From contig NZ_JBFRGU010000006.1 of the NCBI RefSeq assembly GCF_052115485.1, forward strand, positions 1-64,000: 64,000 nucleotides of DNA, written 5' to 3'. The notes beneath the pieces are model-generated. The model worked only from the letters and a program-made list of their open reading frames with translations. It did not search any database and was not told the origin of the DNA. Each line of letters starts with the position of its first letter. The first letter of the stretch is position 1. The translations under genes and the position numbers were made by a program. This DNA comes from Microvirga sp052115485 (lineage in GTDB: Bacteria > Pseudomonadota > Alphaproteobacteria > Rhizobiales > Beijerinckiaceae). Of the stretch, positions 26,031-34,197 are shown piece after piece.

Positions 26031-27005
26031 CTATTGCGGCTGGATACCAGCTTCCTTGATCATGCCAGTCCACCTCTCCAGCTCGGTTTCGATGTAGGAA
26101 GAGAACTGCTGCGGTGTGCTTGAGGATGGTTCAACACCGGCCCTGTCGAGATGTGCACGGACTTCAGGCTTGCTCGCCGCAGCTTTGAAAGCCTCGGCCA
26201 GGCGGTTCGTGACATCCGCGGATGTTCCACGAGGGGCCGCAACACCATACCAGCCGACGACGTCGAAGCCTGGGTAACCGAGTTCGGCAACAGTCGGTAG
26301 ATCAGGTAGTGATTGCGAGCGCTGCGGTCCCGTCACGGCAAGAGCGACGAGCTTTCCACTCTTGATGTGCGGCAGAACCGAAACGGGACTGCTGAGCATC
26401 AATCCAACCCGCCCGCTCAAGAGATCAGTGATTGCAGGCCCAGATCCCTTGTAGGGGATGTGGGTCAGTTTGATCCCCATCGTCTTCTGCATCAATTCCG
26501 ACGCAAGAAAAGCCGCAGACGCACCGCTGGCGTAGTTGATCTTACCCGGCTCCGCCTTTGCTTTCTTGACGAGGTCGGAAAGGTTCGTGACGCCGAGCGA
26601 AGGATGTACAACGACAACATAAGGCGCTTCCGAGATCCTGGCGATGGGCGTGAAGTCCTTGGCCGGATCGTAGTTCGTGGCTTTGTAGAGACTCGGATTG
26701 AGAGCCATCGTTGCCTGAAGCACGAGAAGGATTGTGTAACCGTCGGGAGCCGCCGCCGCGGCAGCGCTTGTCCCCACGATCCCCTCTGCTCCAGGCCGGT
26801 TGTCGACAAGCACCGGTTGACCCAGTGTCTTTGTCAGCTCATCCGCATAGATCCTCGCCACGACATCCGTGCCTCCTCCGCTCGAGAACGGAACGATGAA
26901 ACGGATTGGCTGTTGCGGATAGGATTGGGCCCATGCAGCTCCGACCTGGAGCGTTGCCGCAGCAAACGCTGCGCAGGCTATGCGTGTCAGTTTTTTGGCG
27001 TTCAT
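26031..27005 (-). CDS. tctC: TctC/Bug-family periplasmic solute-binding protein
   Basis: A 324-residue extracytoplasmic binding protein with a signal peptide cleaved near residue 26 (QVGAAWA, then QS). Bug-family motifs are QPIRFIVPFSSGGGTDVVAR, VDNRPGAEGIVGT, INYASGASAAFLASELM and GWYGVAAPRGTS. Such proteins hold carboxylates through the two beta-loops at the cleft. This is the binding subunit for the tctA/tctB pair in the same operon. Confidence 0.9.
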   Translation of the reverse strand: MNAKKLTRIACAAFAAATLQVGAAWAQSYPQQPIRFIVPFSSGGGTDVVARIYADELTKTLGQPVLVDNRPGAEGIVGTSAAAAAAPDGYTILLVLQATMALNPSLYKATNYDPAKDFTPIARISEAPYVVVVHPSLGVTNLSDLVKKAKAEPGKINYASGASAAFLASELMQKTMGIKLTHIPYKGSGPAITDLLSGRVGLMLSSPVSVLPHIKSGKLVALAVTGPQRSQSLPDLPTVAELGYPGFDVVGWYGVAAPRGTSADVTNRLAEAFKAAASKPEVRAHLDRAGVEPSSSTPQQFSSYIETELERWTGMIKEAGIQPQ

Positions 27006-27028
27006 TTTTTCCTCCCGAGCATAAAAAT

Positions 27029-27937
27029 TTATCCGGCCTTTTTGCTGGCGAACAGATCGTCGATCTTCCTTTCGTAGGCATGATAGTCGAGGAAGCCATA
27101 GAGCTCCTCGCGAGTCTGCATTGTTTCAAGGACGCTCTTTTGAGTCTTTTCCTTACGAATTGTGTTGTAGACATTTAGCGCAGCCGCATTCATGGCGCGT
27201 GCGGCTGAGAGCGGATAAAGGGCAGCGGAAACACCTGCATCGCGCAATTCATCCAGCGTGAAATTCGGCGTCTTCGAGAATTCGGTAATGTTCGCCAGAA
27301 CAGAGTGCGGCCGCTTGAGCGTGTCCGCAAGTCGACGATATTGAGCAAGATCGGTGAACGCCTCCGCAAAAATCATGTCGGCGCCAGCCTCCATGTAGGC
27401 TTCAGCGCGCTCAATCGCACCATCGAGCCCCTCGATCGCCAAAGCATCAGTTCTGGCCACGATGACGAAATCCTCATCGTATCGCGCATCGACCGCCGCT
27501 TTGATACGATCCAGCATTTCGTGCTTGCTGACGATCTCTTTACCCGGCCGATGGCCGCAGCGCTTCAACGCAACTTGGTCCTCCATATGCATAGCGCCGG
27601 CGCCATCCTTGATCAGGCCGCGCACAAGGCGGGCAATAGAAAACGCCCCGCCGAAACCGGTGTCGACGTCAACCAGAACCGGAAGGTCCGACGCATCGGA
27701 AATACGACGCAGATCGGTCAAGACATCGTTGATTGTAGTGATACCGAGATCCGGCAAACCATGCGACGCGTTGGCGACACCAGCGCCAGCGAGGTAGATC
27801 GCGCGATAGCCGGCCTGCTTTGCCATCAAAGCCGTATAAGCATTGATCGTTCCGACGATCTGGAGCGGAGATTCCTCTGCAAGAGCCGCACGAAACCGAG
27901 TGCCGGCGGAGACGCGAGATGGAACAGCTGTAAGCAT
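27029..27937 (-). CDS. Methylisocitrate lyase/PEP mutase-family lyase (PrpB-like)
   Basis: A 302-residue member of the isocitrate lyase/PEP mutase superfamily. VLVDVDTGFGG (residues 87-97) holds the metal-binding aspartates and KRCGHRPGK (125-133) is the lyase signature with the catalytic cysteine. ARTDAL and EAGADMIFAEA follow. The start is the ATG at 27937; the frame continues upstream into the operator region without a better site. It would cleave a 2-alkyl-3-hydroxy-tricarboxylate or dicarboxylate to pyruvate or another 2-oxo acid. It is the first gene of the operon and divergent from the IclR regulator. Confidence 0.85.
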   Translation of the reverse strand: MLTAVPSRVSAGTRFRAALAEESPLQIVGTINAYTALMAKQAGYRAIYLAGAGVANASHGLPDLGITTINDVLTDLRRISDASDLPVLVDVDTGFGGAFSIARLVRGLIKDGAGAMHMEDQVALKRCGHRPGKEIVSKHEMLDRIKAAVDARYDEDFVIVARTDALAIEGLDGAIERAEAYMEAGADMIFAEAFTDLAQYRRLADTLKRPHSVLANITEFSKTPNFTLDELRDAGVSAALYPLSAARAMNAAALNVYNTIRKEKTQKSVLETMQTREELYGFLDYHAYERKIDDLFASKKAG

Positions 27938-27958
27938 CGATTGATCTTTCAGTCTATC

Positions 27959-27973
27959 ATCCACAATGTGGAT
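27959..27973. promoter_or_regulatory. Operator candidate of the IclR regulator, promoter-proximal copy
   Basis: ATCCAC-AAT-GTGGAT is a perfect 6-3-6 palindrome located 22 bp upstream of the first operon gene. Its core CCAC-NNN-GTGG is the same as that of the second palindrome at 28051-28069. Confidence 0.6.
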
Positions 27974-28040
27974 ATTGATGTTGCTTTGACGCTGGATTAC
28001 GACCTTATTCATGGGGACGGTCAAGATTGACAAAATGAAA

Positions 28041-28081
28041 AAATGCACCAAATTCCACGATGTGGAATTACAGGTGCATTT
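28041..28081. promoter_or_regulatory. Nested palindromic operator candidate in the iclR-type promoter
   Basis: AATTCCAC-GAT-GTGGAATT (28051-28069) is a perfect 8-3-8 palindrome. It is flanked by a second inverted repeat, AAATGCACC (28041-28049) and GGTGCATTT (28073-28081). The site ends 3 bp before the regulator's start codon, so binding would block its translation or transcription (autoregulation). The inner core matches the site at 27959-27973. Confidence 0.65.
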
Positions 28082-28083
28082 TT

Positions 28084-28866
28084 ATGAGTGGCACGCAAAG
28101 CATTCGCAGAACAGTTCTGGTCCTCAAGAGTCTTGCGGACCGAAATCAGAGTGGGGCGGGGATGTCGGAGGTCGCGGCCGCGACTGACCTCGAGCCCTCC
28201 ACGGCACATCGCATTCTAAAGGCCCTCGCAGAGGCGGGCCTCGTTCTCCAACAAAGGAGCAATCGGCGTTATTTCCTCGGGCCTGTGATCTACGACCTTG
28301 GCCTGACCGCCGCGCCGCGTTTCGATTTTCAAGATCTCTACAAACCTGTCACGGCGCGTATTGCCGAACAGACGGGCGACACGGTCTTTTTTTCCAAGCG
28401 CAGTGGGCTGGACATGGTGTGCCTCGACCGCGCGACAGGATCTTTTCCGATCAAAGCCTTCGTAACGGATGTCGGGTTACGGCGACCTATTGGCGTGGGT
28501 GCAGGAAGTCTCGCCATCCTGGCATCTCTTCGGGAGGTGGAGGCGCAATCCATCATCGACAACAACGCGGACCTTTATGAGGATCATGACAAAACGGCCG
28601 AAAAGGTCCTAAGTGAAGTTAGCGACGCGCGTCGCCGCGGCTATGTTGTCCGCGAAATTCCACGTTTGGGAGTGACGACGCTTTCCGCAGCCGTTCACGA
28701 CCGCAACCGGCAGCCCTTCGCCTCCATCAGTGTAGCAAGTATCACACCCAGGATGAACCAGGAGCACCAATCCATCGTGATCGGCCTGATCAAATCCGAA
28801 GTCATCCAGTTGGAACGCCGACTGAGCGAGCGGGATGCAATGATTTATTCTTACGCAGCAAAATGA
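28084..28866 (+). CDS. IclR-family transcriptional regulator of the carboxylate operon
   Basis: A 260-residue regulator. The winged helix is at residues about 1-65 (SIRRTVLVLKSLADR, LEPSTAHRILKALAEAGLV). The IclR effector domain follows (GDTVFFSKRSGLDMVCLDR, GVGAGSLAILASL, RRRGYVVREIPRLGVTTLSAAVHDR). The ATG at 28084 is chosen because the upstream in-frame sequence from 28060 lies inside the palindrome. It is divergent from the lyase-tctC-tautomerase-tctBA-aldolase-FAH-dehydrogenase operon and is the obvious regulator of it, probably sensing the substrate or a product. Confidence 0.88.
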   Translation: MSGTQSIRRTVLVLKSLADRNQSGAGMSEVAAATDLEPSTAHRILKALAEAGLVLQQRSNRRYFLGPVIYDLGLTAAPRFDFQDLYKPVTARIAEQTGDTVFFSKRSGLDMVCLDRATGSFPIKAFVTDVGLRRPIGVGAGSLAILASLREVEAQSIIDNNADLYEDHDKTAEKVLSEVSDARRRGYVVREIPRLGVTTLSAAVHDRNRQPFASISVASITPRMNQEHQSIVIGLIKSEVIQLERRLSERDAMIYSYAAK

Positions 28867-28969
28867 GCGGCGCCAGGGCACATAAGGAGTGTATGCGGTA
28901 ACGAGACCGAACGGACGAATCAATCTATTCGCGATCGCGCTGTCTGGTTCCCTTACCGAGAGAAAGTCA

Positions 28970-29010
28970 GCCGCCTCCGGTGAACGCTGCAAAACGCAGC
29001 CGGAGACGGC
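28970..29010. terminator. Stem-loop between two convergent genes
   Basis: GCCGCCTCCGG (28970-28980) pairs with CCGGAGACGGC (29000-29010) with one mismatch. A nested CTGC-AAAAC-GCAG hairpin lies inside. It lies between the end of the IclR gene (+) and the end of the opine-synthase-like gene (-) and could end either transcript. No clear T-run. Confidence 0.45.
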
Positions 29011-29112
29011 AAACGCTCACCTATCACTAAGCCACAAAGGCTGTAACGGGCACGGCACGTTCTACAAAGCTGCTTCTTTCTTGGCTCGCGTGACGCGCCG
29101 ATACAAGTCGGG

Positions 29113-30078
29113 TCAGCCGTTCAGCCTCGATGGCCTTTGGATCCACCTACCTGGCATTTCCTGACCACCGATCTGACGGTTGTAGAACAGGCCGATGTGC
29201 CACGGGAAATAATGGAAAGACCAAGCGCAAAGTCGATTGCCATACATCAGGAACGCACGGAGGATCATCTTGATCTCTTCGCGATCTTTCGATTGCCGAA
29301 CGGCATCGCGCATCATTCCCGCGAACTTGTCCAAAGTGACGAGGCCGGAATAACCGAGGTAGCTTGAATACGGTACGTCGAATTCATCGAGAGACGTCGC
29401 AAGATCCTCAGGCGAGAGTTTATCTGCGAGCTTCAGCAACGGGTAAATCGTATACATGATGTAGTCGCGCACCATGCCGTTGGCGTAATCCCAAGCAGTG
29501 AAATACTGACCATATGACCCGGTGTCTTCGACGAGACCGAGGCGAATGTTGCGGAGATCTTCCGGTTCGCTCTCCTGCACACGCCTCGCCTCCGCCAGGA
29601 AGGTCTTGGCGATTTCAGGCAGGTTCTTATCGGGCTGCGGTGCGGCCACAGAGCCATCGTGGCGCTTGACCTCGATGAACATCTCGGCCTTGCGCCAGAA
29701 GACATTCTCCCAGATTTCTTTGCCGACGCCCGGCAGGAGATCACAATACTCCGGCAGAACCTGGCCGAGCACGGGTTGGGCGAGAGGTTCGAGACCTTGT
29801 CCGTATTGAACGGACATCTTGTTTCCGGTCGATTGAGAGTAGCGAAGGCGACCGATCGGGCAATCGATGATCCGCTCTCTGTGACGTACCGGCGCCGTAC
29901 TGACGATCGGCGTCCAACAATAAAGCGATTCGCCAGAGACGACCGGATGGGCTTGAAGCACACGGAACGGCAGATGCTGCCAGAACTCCTCGCACATTTC
30001 CGGATTGCTTTCATCAGCAAGCTCGGCCACGACTATCACGTCGAGATCCGGCCAGCTTATATCGATTAGGCGGCCCAT
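29113..30078 (-). CDS. Cucumopine synthase-like protein: cyclophilin-like domain then helical domain
   Basis: A 321-residue protein. Residues 1-138 look like a DUF3830/cyclophilin-like barrel (ISWPDLDVIVVAEL, VVSGESLYCWTPIVSTAP, GRLRYSQSTG, LAQPVLGQVLPE). Residues about 152-300 are helical (GSYGQYFTAWDYANGMVRDY, MYTIYPLL, NRLCAWSFHYFPW). As I recall the family, this order is that of cucumopine synthase, which condenses histidine with 2-oxoglutarate and has a cyclophilin-like domain plus a C-terminal helical bundle. The start at 30078 has AAGGAGA. It is the last gene of a permease-ATPase unit preceded by a HutC-type operator. The enzyme could make, or run in reverse and break, a histidine-keto-acid conjugate. 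The domain pair is clear; the function is inferred. Confidence 0.6.
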   Translation of the reverse strand: MGRLIDISWPDLDVIVVAELADESNPEMCEEFWQHLPFRVLQAHPVVSGESLYCWTPIVSTAPVRHRERIIDCPIGRLRYSQSTGNKMSVQYGQGLEPLAQPVLGQVLPEYCDLLPGVGKEIWENVFWRKAEMFIEVKRHDGSVAAPQPDKNLPEIAKTFLAEARRVQESEPEDLRNIRLGLVEDTGSYGQYFTAWDYANGMVRDYIMYTIYPLLKLADKLSPEDLATSLDEFDVPYSSYLGYSGLVTLDKFAGMMRDAVRQSKDREEIKMILRAFLMYGNRLCAWSFHYFPWHIGLFYNRQIGGQEMPGRWIQRPSRLNG

Positions 30079-30115
30079 TCTTGTCTCCTTGAAGTTGGGT
30101 GCGAGGAAACCCGGT

Positions 30116-30907
30116 TCAGCGATGAATCCGGGATAAGAAAAGTGCGGTGCGTGGGTTCTGCGGAGAATCGAAAATCTGGGATGGCGGTCCGCTTTCGATG
30201 ATCTCACCTTGATCCATGACAACGATGCGGTCCGCGACCTCGCGTGCGAAACCCATTTCGTGCGAGACTACGATCATGGTCATCCCCTGCGAGGCGAGGT
30301 CCTTCATCACGTCGAGCACTTCACCGACCATCTCCGGGTCGAGTGCGCTCGTCGGCTCGTCGAAGAGAATGAGTTTAGGCTGCATAGCGAGCACCCGTGC
30401 GATGGCTACGCGTTGCTGCTGCCCACCCGATAGCTGACTCGGATAGCTGTCGGCCTTGTCCGCGAGCCCGACACGTTCGAGCAACTTGCGTGCTGTCTCA
30501 GCCGCCTCTTTGGGAGACTTCTTCAGAACGTGAACTGGTGCTTCCGTTATGTTTTGAAGCGCCGTCAGATGTGGAAACAAATTGAACCGCTGAAAGACCA
30601 TACCGATGTCACGCCGCGCTCGCGCGATCTCTTTCTCCGACCGACTGACGAGTTTACCGTTCTTGAGCTCGTAGCCCACGAGCGAACCATCTACGTAGAT
30701 GCGCCCCTTCTGGATCGTCCCCAAATGATTGATGCAGCGGATCAAGGTCGTCTTGCCCGATCCCGACGGGCCGATCACCACAACCGTCTCGCCTCGCGCA
30801 ATGGTGAGGTTGACATTGCGCAACACGGGCACCGCGCCGAACGACTTCGTTACATCGCACATCTCGACTGCCGCCCGGGCGGCCGTGCTGCTCCCTAAAC
30901 CAGTCAC
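30116..30907 (-). CDS. Polar amino acid ABC transporter ATPase (HisP/GlnQ type)
   Basis: A 263-residue ATPase. Walker A is GPSGSGKTTLIRCINHL, followed by the Q-loop GMVFQRFNLFPHLTALQNI, signature LSGGQQQRVAIAR, Walker B LILFDEPTSALDPE and switch IVVSHEMGFAREVAD. These residues are characteristic of polar amino acid uptake systems. The best start is GTG 30907 behind GGGAG; it lies just after the permease stop at 30921. The insert GSLVGYELKNGKLVSRSEKE is longer than in HisP. No binding protein is in this unit, but one without an ATPase lies at 42222-43040. Confidence 0.87.
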   Translation of the reverse strand: MTGLGSSTAARAAVEMCDVTKSFGAVPVLRNVNLTIARGETVVVIGPSGSGKTTLIRCINHLGTIQKGRIYVDGSLVGYELKNGKLVSRSEKEIARARRDIGMVFQRFNLFPHLTALQNITEAPVHVLKKSPKEAAETARKLLERVGLADKADSYPSQLSGGQQQRVAIARVLAMQPKLILFDEPTSALDPEMVGEVLDVMKDLASQGMTMIVVSHEMGFAREVADRIVVMDQGEIIESGPPSQIFDSPQNPRTALFLSRIHR

Positions 30908-30920
30908 GGCGAAATCTCCC

Positions 30921-31688
30921 TCATGTCTCCACCACCGTCGTCTCAGTCGAAATGCGATCGATCTTGTCCTGCTTAGTGCCGCCAAGTCTGACGCGGCGTT
31001 CAATCGCGCGCTGCAACACGCCCCAGAGGCTGGTCAACGCGAGATAGTAGAGCGAGACACCGAGATAGACCTCGAAGGTCTTGAATGTTGCCGCCTGCAC
31101 GGATTCGGCCACATGGAACATCTCCGGAACGGCAATGACGCTCAGCAGAGACGTGGTCTTGAGCATCGCGTTGAATTGATTGCCGAGCGGCGGCACCATG
31201 ATGCGAACGGCTTGCGGCAGAATGATACGCCGCATCGATAGTGCGGGCGTCATTCCAAGGGCTTTCGCAGCCTCAGCCTGCCCCCTGTCGATAGCGAGAA
31301 TTCCTGAGCGGGTGATCTCGCTCATGTAGGCGGCCTCGTGCAAGCCGAACGCGATGCTCCCGGCGAGCAATGCTCCGTTCAAGGAAAATCCGAGGATCGG
31401 TATGTGCGGAGGAAAGAGATCGGCACCGCCAAACAGAGCAGGCAGACCGAAATAGACGAGCATCAGCTGCACGAGCGTCGGTGTGCCGCGGAAGAACACC
31501 AGATAGCATTGGTTGAGACCCCGCAATGTGTGGTAACGGCTGAGGCCCCCGATCGCCAACAGCAGACCCAGGACGATACCAAGCACCATCGAGGCAATCG
31601 TCACGACAACGGTGATCACGAGGCCGATCAGCAGTGAGGACGGCGGTGTGAACACAAACGCGAGGAAGTAATTTAGGTCGAACTGCAA
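30921..31688 (-). CDS. Polar amino acid ABC transporter permease, TTG start
   Basis: A 255-residue HisM/GlnP-type permease with about five helices. It has GLVITVVVTIASMVLG, the FRGTPTLVQLMLVYFGLP motif, HEAAYMSEITRSGI and the EAA loop EAAKALGMTPALSMRRIILPQ. The conserved sequence begins at a TTG at 31688 with GGGAGG 6-7 bp ahead. The homologous permease at 43084 also starts with TTG, which supports this choice. It is the first gene of a unit with an ATPase and a cucumopine-synthase-like gene. A HutC-type operator lies about 165 bp upstream. Confidence 0.85.
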   Translation of the reverse strand: MQFDLNYFLAFVFTPPSSLLIGLVITVVVTIASMVLGIVLGLLLAIGGLSRYHTLRGLNQCYLVFFRGTPTLVQLMLVYFGLPALFGGADLFPPHIPILGFSLNGALLAGSIAFGLHEAAYMSEITRSGILAIDRGQAEAAKALGMTPALSMRRIILPQAVRIMVPPLGNQFNAMLKTTSLLSVIAVPEMFHVAESVQAATFKTFEVYLGVSLYYLALTSLWGVLQRAIERRVRLGGTKQDKIDRISTETTVVET

Positions 31689-31850
31689 GACGACCTCCCT
31701 GCGATCAGGCAATCGTGGTGCGTAGGATCACAATCACTGGATCCGAGTTGGCCCAGACATGAGCGTCAGAGAACTCCGCTCGATCCATGGCAGACATTCG
31801 CTCGAACGCGCGCGCTATCCCACAGGTCATATAGCCGATCCCTCTTTTTA

Positions 31851-31865
31851 TTAGTATATACATAA
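31851..31865. promoter_or_regulatory. HutC-type operator candidate before the permease-ATPase unit
   Basis: TTAGTATATACATAA with core GTATATAC (31854-31861), matching the GTNTANAC pattern of HutC-subfamily GntR regulators. The 13-bp string TAGTATATACATA is identical at 41001-41013. Confidence 0.6.
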
Positions 31866-31908
31866 AGCCAAAAATATTGCTCTGGCAAGCGGATATTCTT
31901 GAGCTTGA

Positions 31909-32493
31909 TTACGCGCCGGCAGTCTGAACAGCGTCGATCTGAACGCGATAGAGTGTCGCGCGCATATCGGGATGAATGCGTATCTGCGACTCGCACCCCT
32001 GCATGAGAAGTACGTCACCGTCGTTGAGCGTATCGGACGTGCCGAAAATCTCTGCGTCCCCTCCTTTTGACAGCACGGCAAGCGTTCCGCTGGTCGGCTC
32101 CAGAATCAACGCTGCTCCACGATGACGCGACACCTGGGCGCGAGCGCGACCGCGCCGGCACATGACGTTCAGATCGAGCAGAGGTGACCCGATCCCTTCT
32201 GCGGCAGCCGGAACATCGGCGGGAAAAGTGAAGGGTTCGGTTTCTTCATCGAGCAGCAACAGTGGGCTCCTTCCGACACGCAAGCTGAGCGGTCCATCCG
32301 TCAGAACGCACAACGTTCGATCACATCCCGGAAAAAGCGAGAATGGCCCGGGTGTCGCGACCAGCGCCATACTGATACGCCAATCAAAATCGTCGAGGCC
32401 GGCGCCTTCCGGGCCGGTCGCAATTTCGAAAGTCGTGCCGCCGCTGTTCTTCCAGGGCATCTTGCGATGCTCGGTCGCGCGTAGGATTCGCAT
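31909..32493 (-). CDS. hutD: HutD family protein
   Basis: A 194-residue cupin-like HutD protein: EHRKMPWKNSGGTTFEIATGP, DWRISMALVATPGPFSLFPG, DRTLCVLTDGPLSL and LNVMCRRG are in family order. HutD accompanies hut genes and is thought to limit histidine flux, but its reaction is unknown. The ATG at 32493 fits the family start; an in-frame TTG at 32502 directly follows the hutU stop. Last gene of the hutI-H-G-U-D unit. Confidence 0.85.
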   Translation of the reverse strand: MRILRATEHRKMPWKNSGGTTFEIATGPEGAGLDDFDWRISMALVATPGPFSLFPGCDRTLCVLTDGPLSLRVGRSPLLLLDEETEPFTFPADVPAAAEGIGSPLLDLNVMCRRGRARAQVSRHRGAALILEPTSGTLAVLSKGGDAEIFGTSDTLNDGDVLLMQGCESQIRIHPDMRATLYRVQIDAVQTAGA

Positions 32494-32504
32494 CGCCGCC
32501 AAGT

Positions 32505-34184
32505 TCAGCGACCTACCAGCGACGGCAGATCAAGGCCGTATTCGCGCGCGCAATCGATGGCGATGTCATAGCCGGCATCGGCGTGCCGCATAACTCCCGT
32601 CGCAGGGTCGTTCCACAACACGCGCTCCAACCGTCGCGCAGCGTCGGCCGTACCATCGCACACGATGACCATGCCCGAATGTTGCGAATAACCCATCCCG
32701 ACACCACCGCCGTGGTGCAACGAAACCCAGGTTGCCCCGGAAGCGCAGTTGAGAAGCGCATTGAGGAGAGGCCAGTCGGATACCGCATCCGAGCCGTCCT
32801 GCATGGCCTCCGTCTCGCGGTTGGGCGAGGCAACGGAGCCGGAATCGAGATGATCTCGGCCGATCACGATCGGTGCCTTCAGTTCGCCTCGCGCCACCAT
32901 CTCGTTGAAGGCAAGGCCGAGTCTGTGGCGTTGTCCGAGACCGACCCAGCATATGCGGGCCGGAAGCCCCTGAAACGCGATACGCTCACGCGCCATGTCA
33001 AGCCATTGATGCAGATGCTTATCATCGGGAATGAGCTCCTTCACCTTCGCGTCTGTGCGCGCGATATCCTCCGGATCCCCCGACAACGCCACCCAACGGA
33101 ACGGGCCGATGCCGCGACAGAACAACGGCCGGATATAGGCAGGTACGAAACCCGGAAACGCGAAAGCGTCTTTGAGACCCATATCCTGTGCCATCTGGCG
33201 AATGTTGTTGCCATAATCGAGAGTCGGGACGCCTTGTCGCCAGAAAGCCAGCATGGCCTCGACTTGCACCGCCATCGAGCGCTTTGCCGCCTCGACGGTT
33301 CCTTGAGGATCACGCACGCGCCGGTCTTCCCACTCAGCGAGAGTCCATCCGCTTGGTAGGTAGCCGTTGAGCGGATCATGCGCCGAGGTCTGATCGGTGA
33401 CGGCATCGGGCCGCACGCCGCGGCGGACGAGTTCGGGGAAAATCTCGGCAGCATTGCCGAGAAGACCGACCGAGACTGGCTTGCGCTCACGGCAGGAGCG
33501 TTCGATGATGGTCAGCGCCTCGTCGAGATCGGTCGCTTGCAGGTCGAGATAGCGCGTGCGCAGCCGCATATCGATGCGCGAAGGCGAGCACTCGACTGCG
33601 AGCATCGAAGCTCCGGCCATGGTGGCGGCGAGCGGTTGAGCCCCGCCCATGCCGCCAAGGCCGCCAGTTAGAATCCACCGGCCCGAGAGGTCTCCGCCGT
33701 AGTGACGACGGCCGACCTCGGCGAAGGTCTCGTAAGTGCCTTGGACGATGCCTTGCGTGCCGATGTAGATCCAAGAGCCGGCCGTCATCTGGCCGTACAT
33801 CATCAAGCCCTTGCGATCGAGCGCATTGAAATGCTCCCAAGTAGCCCAGCCGGGTACGAGGTTGGAATTCGCGATCAAGACCCGGGGTGCGTCAGCGTGG
33901 GTACGGAAGACACCGACAGGTTTGCCGGACTGAACGAGGAGTGTCTCATCGGATTCCAACCGGCGCAACGCAGCGACGATCCGGTCGAAGCTGTCCCAAT
34001 CGCGCGCAGCGCGGCCGATGCCGCCGTAGACGACAAGCTCATGCGGCTTCTCGGCCACGTCAGGATCGAGGTTGTTCATCAACATGCGCAATGGCGCTTC
34101 AGTCAGCCAGCTCTTCGCACTGATTTCGGAGCCGCGCGGTGAGCGGATGAGGCGAGTGTTGTCGAGACGAGAAGGGAGATTCAT
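32505..34184 (-). CDS. hutU: Urocanate hydratase
   Basis: A 559-residue urocanase (normal length about 556), converting urocanate to imidazolonepropionate with a tightly bound NAD. The NAD motif TGGLGGMGGAQPLAATMAGA is intact, and the active-site cysteine is in RPLFCRGIGPFRWVALSGD. The C-terminal SLHHGGGVGMGYSQHSGMV and AMQDGSDAVSDWPLLNAL are typical. Second step of histidine degradation, between hutG and hutD in the operon. All key residues are seen. Confidence 0.96.
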   Translation of the reverse strand: MNLPSRLDNTRLIRSPRGSEISAKSWLTEAPLRMLMNNLDPDVAEKPHELVVYGGIGRAARDWDSFDRIVAALRRLESDETLLVQSGKPVGVFRTHADAPRVLIANSNLVPGWATWEHFNALDRKGLMMYGQMTAGSWIYIGTQGIVQGTYETFAEVGRRHYGGDLSGRWILTGGLGGMGGAQPLAATMAGASMLAVECSPSRIDMRLRTRYLDLQATDLDEALTIIERSCRERKPVSVGLLGNAAEIFPELVRRGVRPDAVTDQTSAHDPLNGYLPSGWTLAEWEDRRVRDPQGTVEAAKRSMAVQVEAMLAFWRQGVPTLDYGNNIRQMAQDMGLKDAFAFPGFVPAYIRPLFCRGIGPFRWVALSGDPEDIARTDAKVKELIPDDKHLHQWLDMARERIAFQGLPARICWVGLGQRHRLGLAFNEMVARGELKAPIVIGRDHLDSGSVASPNRETEAMQDGSDAVSDWPLLNALLNCASGATWVSLHHGGGVGMGYSQHSGMVIVCDGTADAARRLERVLWNDPATGVMRHADAGYDIAIDCAREYGLDLPSLVGR

Positions 34185-34197
34185 CGGGACATTCCAG

